A stretch of DNA of 64,000 bases, taken from the NCBI RefSeq assembly GCF_040869045.1, contig NC_090321.1, positions 179,957,596 to 180,021,595 of the forward strand. The letters run 5' to 3'. Shown one piece after another: positions 60,301 to 64,000 of the stretch. The notes under the pieces were generated by a model. It was not told where the DNA came from. It saw only the letters and a list, made by a program, of their open reading frames with translations, and searched no databases. This DNA comes from Eurosta solidaginis. Taxonomy: Eukaryota > Arthropoda > Insecta > Diptera > Tephritidae. Made by a program: the position numbers and the translations under genes. Every line of letters begins with the position of its first letter. Positions within the stretch are counted from its first letter, which is position 1.

Positions 60301-63300
60301 TGGAATACGACACAACACAGCATTTGTTTGAATTTAAAAATAAGTTATTGTCTGCGAACCATCCGGCAAAAGAGTCCAGATCAGAACCGCTGGAAATAAA
60401 ATAAATAAATAAATGCAAGGCGCGATAACCTCCGAACAGATTTTAATTCGAGCTTCTCTTACAATTTACGTCGTGCTCCTTTTGTTTAATTTTTCCTACA
60501 AATTGGAGGGACGGGATCTACTTGTTTTATACCGACTCCGAACGGCATCTGCGAGGCAGATGAGTTTTCACTGAGAGCTTTTTATGGCAGAAATCAGGCA
60601 TGCTTAACCAACGAAACGATATCATTTCGTTACGATAATCAACGTTAATAAACGAAACGAAGTCATTTCGTTTCGTTTATTAACGTTAAGATCGTCAAAT
60701 TAACGAAATGATTTCGTTTCGTTTTCTGCCATATCAAAACGAAATCAAATCGTTTATGTTGATTATTAATTTCAAACTATGCTGGCAAAGCTGATTGATG
60801 GCGGAGTCATTAAAGGTGAAAGCATTAGCCAAGCTGATTGCAACTTTTCTCATGAATTTTGACAGTACAAACATTTCTCAGAGTATTTTTGACATTACCA
60901 CCAACGAATTACACAAACAAATTACATAGAGTTTGTGTGTGTATGTGCGCTCGTTGTTGCCACCTTACGGCTTCACCATGGCTATAGCATTGCCAGCACA
61001 ATTCAAACATAAAGTATCACGTTTTTGTTAACGTTTTTAACGTTAACGAAAGCTTTTCGTTTCGGTTAAAAACGAGATACAATTTATCTTGATAATTTCT
61101 TTATCGATAATATTTCGAAGTGTTTCAACGGAAACGGTGGAAATTTTTTGATAAACGATTAGCTTAACGTTAAGGTGCATCCCTGGCAGAAATACACTCG
61201 GAGTGCTTGCCAAACACTGCCGAGGGGCGACCCCGCTTAGAAAAATTTTCTTCTAATTGAAAAACCTTATTTCTTAAATTTTGATGTTGTTTTGCCCGGG
61301 GTGTGAACCCAGAGCATTCGGTGTGGTAGGCAAAGCACGCTACCATCACACCACGGTGGCCGCCAATAGTTAGAAATAGTTTCACAAATAAATAGTATTT
61401 TTTGTGAAATATATAGTTTTAGTGTTATATTTCAATCATTAAAGTTGATGACTGATGGGGAAACATATTGAGTAAAAAGTGCTAAGTCAGGAGAAAAAAT
61501 TTGTTTTGAGTCAGGAAATTGTGCTAAGTCATAAAATAGCTGCTGGGTTAGCATACATGATTTTTATTTATCTTTTTCAAAGCTTCTACACTCAAAAGTA
61601 TTGCAACTAAGGTATCCTCGTTCACAGTTTTGAAAAAAAGGTTATTTCAAAAATTATTCAGTTTTTTTCGTTTCCTGTAAAATTCATAAAAAGTGACTTA
61701 GCACATTTTCACATTACGCTAACGAAAAAGTACTGTTGCACATTGTGTTCCAAAAAAAAAATTATACTTGGTGCGATTTACATCCGAAGAAATTTAAATA
61801 AAAAAAATGTAAGGCGCGATAACCTCCGAAGAGATATTAGGCCGAGCTTCTCTTCGAATTTGAGTCGTGCTCCTCTTGATTTTTCCAACAAATTGGCGGG
61901 ACGGAACCTACATGCTTTATGCAAGGCAGATAAGTTTTCCCTGAGAGCTTTTCATGGCAGAAATATACTCGGAGTGGTTGCCAAACACTGCCGAGGGGCG
62001 ACCCCGATTAGGAAAATTTTCTTCTAATTGAAAAAAACGTGTTTCTAAAATTTTGATGTTGCTTTGCCCGGGGCGTAAACCCAGGTTCTTCGGTGTGGAT
62101 GGCGGAGCACGCTACCATCACACCACGGCGGCCGCCGAAGAAATTTAACCCGTTTAATTTACACTGGGAAACTTTTCATGCGATATTTAAAAACCATGTG
62201 TGTAATGTTTTCCTTCTTTATGCCGTTGCAAACTACAATTAATTAATTATATTGACAATAATAAAACCTCCTAAATGCTATCACCACTGAGTATAAAAAG
62301 TTTAATTTTTTCAATTGTAAGCACTATGCTCTTACATTACTTTACATAATTTACACTGCAAATGAATAAATCTTTGAAATATTAATGCGAGTGATACGAT
62401 TTATGCAAGGTTTGCACAAATTGCGCAATATACTTATGAATGTGTTTATGCTGATATGTAGATAATTTAAATATTGTCCAAAATTATTTGTTGACTAATC
62501 TACGTCTTAATTACGCTATCTACTGCCTACAATTACCTCTTGCACAATCATTGCAATTCGATAATAAATCTAAATCACTTGATTGTGAGCCACTTCGTAA
62601 AACGTTTGAGACCAAATCTGCGAGCAATGACTCATATGTTAGGGAGATACAAGACGGCATTCTAGAAATAGGACTTAAGATAATACAAATTAACAATTGA
62701 TTGATAATTTAACAAAAAACTGCTGCATGGTGATAAGTAATTGTTAGCTAATATGTTTATATAAAGAGTATGTAACTTTGTATATATAATTGTATATGGT
62801 TTCGTCAAAAATTGCAAAGAAAACTGGATTAATTGAAAATAACTTTGTTCAAGGCACCAATTCGTTTAGAAAAAAAAATAATTTTTTAATAAAATTTATT
62901 AAAATTATTAGTACCGCTTGCCAAGTTCATCACTTTGCTGTTTGATATCCTTCACGACATCGTCAGCGCCAGATACCAACATTAAAGGCAAATTAAGCCA
63001 AGGTCCAGCCAATTCGCTAAGATCTGAAGCATCAGAGGCACGTGAAGATTTGCGTGAGGATGCACGACTGGAACATTGTGTGCCACGACGACTGACCTAG
63101 GGGACGAGTTGAACTTGTGGTTATTTGTTGCTATACTAGAAGTATGCTTTGTATAAGTACTTGAAGATGAAAGAAATTTAGCGCAGACAGTTTGGACTGC
63201 CATCCACCGGGACTGGATGTTTGAGTCATGCTATCACCAGAGTTGGAACGTTCTTTTTCCTTCTTCATCCTAGAAACAGAGTAAATATATTCGAAAGTAT

Positions 63301-64000
63301 TGTTATTAACCCGAAATAGGGGTATCGTTATCTTAAGTCGAAAAGTAAATACAAATAGAAAATCAAATAAAGGCGCGATATAGAAGATTTAGGCCGCATT
63401 TTAACTTTTCGTTCATGGTATTTATTAATATTAAAAAGCAGCATCGACAGCGTAATTCATTATTTTACTATATTAACTAACCGCTGATATTCACGCCATG
63501 CATTCTGTATAGTTGTAGCTGCCTTCTCCTGACGCTTCCAAATACGTGTCGATGAAACAATTTCCAACTCTTTACGTGTGGGAAATTGTTTCTTGAATTT
63601 TACATCCATTTGTTCTTGCAATTGCTTGAAGTTGTCCGTCTCCTCAACATGACCCAACACATGTTTGACCAGAGCATGTAAAATATCAAGGCAATGAATT
63701 TTATTACCTCTCGATATAGGCAAATTGAATGAGACCAACGCTACAGTGTTGGGTTTCGAAATGCCAAGCGGTGGATCGAGCGAGGCAATGAAATCCGAAA
63801 GTTGACCGAAGTGTATAAATTGTGTAGCGTGTGGGTCGTATCTGTAATGAAAAACGGAAAGTATATTGAATTATATTTGAGAGCAACAAATATTTAAATT
63901 AAAATATGCATATATTGAAAAATATGAATACTAACTTGGACCATCTGATGTAGAACATCTCCAAATCGTCTTCAACTATACCGATTTCTTCCTCTTGATG
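41837..64000 (-). CDS. NaCP60E: DSC1/NaCP60E voltage-gated cation channel, C-terminal part
   Basis: Eight exons on the minus strand, partial at the right edge: 64000-63936, 63841-63482, 63269-63161, 63096-62915, 48545-48427, 45533-45321, 45241-45050 and 42384-41837. All junctions are GT-AG and in phase, giving 595 codons plus stop. The conceptual protein is the cytoplasmic tail after domain IV: an EF-hand-like region (YDPHATQFIHFGQLSDF), SFNLPISRGNKIHCLDILHALVK, an IQ-like calmodulin site (TIQNAWREYQR), a Ser/Arg-rich part (SSRASSRKSSRASDASDLSE), RRRSFYNFFLRHQDAVDD, and a long low-complexity end. The para sodium channel has a different tail as I recall it, so the DSC1 (NaV2, Ca2+-preferring) paralogue is preferred. 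The protein acts in the plasma membrane of excitable cells. The introns are loaded with transposons. Confidence 0.85.
42937..43330 (-). pseudogene. LINE ORF2 C-terminal fragment (RTE-like)
   Basis: The minus strand reads VPVLLYGAEAWTM then VFERKVLRKIYGPLR, RRRFNDELYELYADINIVQ, RLRWLGHVMRMKDD and RGRGRPPPRWKD. This is the conserved C-terminal end of a widespread insect non-LTR reverse transcriptase. It is 5'-truncated inside a channel intron. The clade name is from memory. Confidence 0.8.
43376..43700 (+). pseudogene. LINE ORF2 C-terminal fragment (jockey/CR1-like)
   Basis: The plus strand reads LPPYTNRLKLINLTTLDSRW, EMLGVVFMIKLLSGTISSPF and LLNEVSFVFPLRLRD. This fits the 'LP.Y..RL.L..L.TL..RR......F...L..G.I..P.LL' end of jockey/CR1-type ORF2. 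Stops follow, so it is a remnant. It abuts the oppositely oriented LINE fragment. Confidence 0.72.
43868..44594. mobile_element. Terminal-inverted-repeat element, class unknown
   Basis: The ends GGGAACGTACCCAAACTA and, inward from the right, GGGAACGTACCCAAATTA, each followed by (G/C)GTGACC, form a 25-bp inverted repeat with two mismatches over 727 bp. The target duplication is unclear in TA-rich flanks. The interior contains a coding remnant. Confidence 0.75.
44185..44390 (-). pseudogene. Coding remnant inside the TIR element
   Basis: The minus strand reads RRPKEILCIVEQSA, a TAG, then WIDIEAFDEEKIITSEETP and DVSQWLDAGSVFVKVELDEN to a stop. Codon-like character and an acidic C-terminus suggest the end of a transposase or companion gene, but I do not recognise the family. 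Confidence 0.45.
44595..45049. other. Intron G-H sequence
   Basis: A+T-rich channel intron. No further element was recognised. Confidence 0.5.
45050..45241 (-). CDS. NaCP60E: NaCP60E exon G
   Basis: Acceptor TTTTAG before 45241, donor GTAAGT after 45050. Encodes (S)DTSTPEVIVTKPSPEQQ, then LRPDNATLVHVLVHRESEEY and a Gly-rich end. Both split codons fit the neighbouring exons. Confidence 0.84.
45321..45533 (-). CDS. NaCP60E: NaCP60E exon F
   Basis: Acceptor GCGCAG, donor GTATGT. Encodes a Thr/Gln-rich start, then RKRATSFIRKKPPLERGL and SAQSALRVNKNAFV. The basic RKRATSF is a possible kinase site. Phase fits exon E (A/GC) and exon G (T/CG). Confidence 0.85.
45534..46353. other. Intron E-F, right part
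   Basis: A+T-rich, nothing recognised between exon F and the nested element. Confidence 0.45.
46588..46903 (-). repeat. CAA-tailed repeat inside the composite element
   Basis: Minus orientation, starting with the 'gttgctgttgttgtattaacgataa' tail and running to 'ggagaagctatatattgtgctgg'. Its end abuts the LINE fragment exactly as in copy 2. Confidence 0.82.
46905..47757 (-). pseudogene. Jockey-like LINE reverse transcriptase fragment, copy 1
   Basis: The minus strand reads KDLGVIFDSKLSFSSHIDF and LVRSGVEYCSIIWNPFYES, then LHDRRTFIALMLAYNVINF and PYIPLRDLRHNRLFIE: the C-terminal thumb and end region of a jockey-group ORF2. A frame break near 47,280 separates the two parts. Near-identical to 59,525-60,395. 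Confidence 0.8.
48427..48545 (-). CDS. NaCP60E: NaCP60E exon E
   Basis: A 119-bp exon isolated by a 14.4-kb intron upstream and a 2.9-kb intron downstream. Encodes GSIFMEAPRANRRRSFYNFF then LRHQDAVDDSLTSPSVHRK. The acceptor reads AACAAAAAAAG, which is purine-rich and weak; the donor is A/GTAATT. Phase with exon D (CG/C) and exon F (A/GC) is exact. Confidence 0.85.
48546..52785. other. Intron D-E, 3' part
   Basis: A+T-rich with a (TA)n tract at 48,610-48,630. 50,330-50,410 is an inverted copy of the repeat phrase at 31.4 and 34.5 kb, and 50,440-50,610 is a diverged CAA-tailed repeat fragment. No other gene was recognised. Confidence 0.5.
52786..55506 (+). mobile_element. piggyBac-type transposon, decayed
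   Basis: The element is 52,790-55,502 (2,713 bp), flanked by TTAA on both sides (52,786-52,789; 55,503-55,506). Ends are CCCTCTAACCAG and, inward from the right, CCCTCAAACCAG. Subterminal palindromic motifs GTGCCTCAGGGCA(C/T) occur near 52,808 and 53,165, and GTGCCTGGAGGCAC near 55,346. It lies in a channel intron with its gene opposite to the channel. Confidence 0.93.
53311..55241 (+). pseudogene. piggyBac transposase, broken
   Basis: Starts MSRVKFSKLSDEEIHEIMES (acidic N-terminus). A GT-AG intron at 53,723-53,789 is in phase. The frame is lost at a T8 run near 53,923, after which SKEIIDMIVQETN and FNVNADEICQYIGIHLYM continue. Next comes RFEAIKRLLS, then a deletion that removes the segment expected to hold the first catalytic Asp. 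MPNKPHNWGVKLFVVCDSY follows. A TGA breaks the frame at 54,629; MGGVDFMDALMGRYHVRAK lies downstream, followed by another shift and stop near 54,975. The C-terminal cysteine-rich domain (KWCKLCKNSQTQCVCEVC) is kept. This copy cannot be active. Confidence 0.88.
55507..56975. other. Intron D-E spacer
   Basis: 55,700-55,850 resembles 26,780-26,900. No gene was accepted. A short ATG exon-like stretch near 56,472 ('METHLTPNDQR' followed by GTAAGT) has no partner exon that I can support. Confidence 0.45.
56976..57753 (+). mobile_element. PIF/Harbinger deletion derivative, third lineage
   Basis: The element is 56,979-57,750 (772 bp). Ends are TAGTGGAATCCACTAACTT and, inward from the right, TAGTGAATTCACTAACTT. 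It has a 3-bp duplication, CTG (56,976-56,978; 57,751-57,753), the same target as the complete copy at 5.7 kb. It contains a transposase fragment. Confidence 0.78.
57254..57532 (+). pseudogene. HARBI1-like transposase, N-terminal fragment
   Basis: Reads NPFHLNATEFRKLYRLTPDL then AHDIISQLDGQLRSTRITAI, matching the N-terminal helical region of HARBI1-type nucleases. It ends soon after, with no DDE domain. It differs clearly from the 8.3-kb and 35.6-kb copies. Confidence 0.72.
57754..58285. other. Intron D-E spacer
   Basis: A+T-rich, nothing recognised. Confidence 0.4.
58286..58885 (+). repeat. Interspersed repeat A, copy 2
   Basis: Same orientation and order of blocks as 29,687-30,255, with indels (an extra 'gaattcgataaaattcaatcga' segment near 58,428). 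Confidence 0.75.
59246..59523 (-). repeat. CAA-tailed repeat inside composite copy 2
   Basis: Same position and orientation as 46,588-46,903, but with an internal deletion around 59,440-59,475. Confidence 0.82.
59525..60395 (-). pseudogene. Jockey-like LINE reverse transcriptase fragment, copy 2
   Basis: Reads SGSDLDSFAGWFADNNLFLN at its 5' side, then YISLIRSGIEYCSIIWNPF and LHDRRTFISLMLAYNVINF with PYIPLRDIRHNRLFIE. It retains slightly more of the RT domain than copy 1. Frame breaks near 60,200 and 59,950. Confidence 0.8.
60398..61364 (-). mobile_element. tRNA-derived SINE, copy 2 (interrupted)
   Basis: Same family as 16,636-16,993: T-rich tail with TTTA units on the minus strand, and the tRNA-like head near 61,295-61,364. 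It is interrupted by a hAT MITE at 60,595-61,185. Flanks 'tggaaata' and 'tagaaata' look like a diverged target duplication; the empty site is at about 47,758 in composite copy 1. Without the MITE it is about 368 bp. Confidence 0.85.
60587..61193. mobile_element. hAT-type MITE, copy 2, nested in SINE
   Basis: The element is 60,595-61,185 (591 bp), nearly identical to 23,212-23,801. It has a perfect 8-bp duplication, GCAGAAAT (60,587-60,594; 61,186-61,193). The uninterrupted SINE copies show the empty site GGCAGAAATA. Confidence 0.93.
61784..62148 (-). mobile_element. tRNA-derived SINE, copy 3
   Basis: The insert at 61,798-62,134 is flanked by a perfect 14-bp repeat, CCGAAGAAATTTAA. It has the same head and T-rich tail as the other copies. 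It sits only about 60 bp from the composite element. Confidence 0.88.
62149..62914. other. Intron D-E, 5' end
   Basis: A+T-rich channel intron next to exon D. Nothing else recognised. Confidence 0.5.
62915..63096 (-). CDS. NaCP60E: NaCP60E exon D
   Basis: Encodes VSRRGTQCSSRASSRKSSR, ASDASDLSELAGPWLNLPL and MLVSGADDVVKDIKQQSDEL. Acceptor CCCTAG, donor CG/GTACTA. The Ser/Arg cluster is a likely phosphorylation region. Reading into the intron would add one residue and two stops. Confidence 0.86.
63161..63269 (-). CDS. NaCP60E: NaCP60E exon C
   Basis: Encodes MKKEKERSNSGDSMTQTSSP then GGWQSKLSALNFFHLQ. Acceptor TTTCTAG, donor GTACTT. Confidence 0.86.
63270..63481. other. Short intron B-C with SINE scrap
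   Basis: Contains 'aaaggcgcgata...gatttaggccg' (63,369-63,397), a degenerate piece of the tRNA-derived SINE's tail side. Confidence 0.5.
63482..63841 (-). CDS. NaCP60E: NaCP60E exon B: EF-hand-like and IQ region
   Basis: Encodes YDPHATQFIHFGQLSDFIAS, SFNLPISRGNKIHCLDILH, QFPTRKELEIVSSTRIWKR and the IQ-like TIQNAWREYQR (calmodulin-binding type). The exon is 360 bp; the acceptor follows 'TTTCATTACAG' and the donor is CG/GTTAGT. Confidence 0.9.
63936..64000 (-). CDS. NaCP60E: NaCP60E exon A, partial at window edge
   Basis: 65 bp visible, reading HQEEEIGIVEDDLEMFYIRW to the donor AA/GTTAGT. This is the post-S6 start of the C-terminal domain. The exon continues beyond the window, where the pore domains must lie. 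Confidence 0.86.

Larger units (their letters stand above)
58971..61724. mobile_element. Composite TIR element with TGACTTAGCA motifs, copy 2
   Basis: Ends CGTTAGCTTAATGTGAAAAT and, inward from the right, CGTTAGCGTAATGTGAAAAT. It carries the same repeat-plus-LINE cargo as copy 1, plus a later SINE with a hAT MITE inside it. TGCTAAGTCA/TGACTTAGCA occurs at 58,992, 59,155, 61,480, 61,522 and 61,694, and TGCTAAGTCG at 59,126. Flanks differ from copy 1, so the two are separate insertions rather than a segmental duplication. No clear target duplication here. Confidence 0.76.

Noticed and set aside
62915..64000. para sodium channel
   Set aside because: The post-IQ tail (Ser/Arg cluster, RRRSFYNFF, RKRATSFIRKK) does not fit the para C-terminus as I know it. 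The DSC1/NaCP60E paralogue fits better.

Overview
The window looks like nuclear DNA from a schizophoran fly, most likely a true fruit fly (Tephritidae). That rests on the strong A+T bias, on short GT-AG introns, on C-terminal exons of an insect DSC1/NaCP60E-type cation channel, and on dense layers of insect transposon families. The species is inferred and was not tested. The only host gene recognised is the channel, on the minus strand. It enters from the right edge (64,000) and its last eight exons run down to about 41.8 kb, with an open extension to 41,540. Most of the rest is transposable elements, many nested.

0.8-3.3 kb is a hAT-type element with GC-rich ends and an 8-bp target duplication. 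4.5-19.5 kb is one Ty3/gypsy-class LTR retrotransposon with very long LTRs (about 2.8 kb), a tRNA-Lys-type primer-binding site, a structured leader with six related hairpins, and decayed gag and pol genes joined by a -1 frameshift site. A complete two-gene PIF/Harbinger transposon (Myb-like protein plus HARBI1-type nuclease) sits in its 5' LTR, and a tRNA-derived SINE sits in its 3' LTR. Each LTR shows the empty site for the insertion carried by the other.

19.5-41.5 kb lies downstream of the channel gene. It is A+T-rich sequence with a hAT MITE, a second hAT remnant, a foldback MITE, LINE and Harbinger fragments, a Helitron-like element carrying a minisatellite, several copies of a repeat with a CAA-rich tail, and a probable Tc1/mariner-type element containing a near-perfect 149-bp palindrome.

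41.5-64 kb is the channel gene. Its introns hold two LINE fragments, a terminal-inverted-repeat element of unknown class, two copies of a composite element rich in TGACTTAGCA motifs (one nested in another element), a decayed piggyBac element, a Harbinger deletion derivative, two more SINE copies, and a hAT MITE inside one of those SINEs. The channel frame ends at UGA followed by C, and the same frame stays open for 98 more codons, which makes it a candidate readthrough site.

Spliced models were built by eye from GT/AG signals and reading phase. Transposon borders come from terminal repeats and target duplications. Family names rest on remembered motifs, because no search was run.
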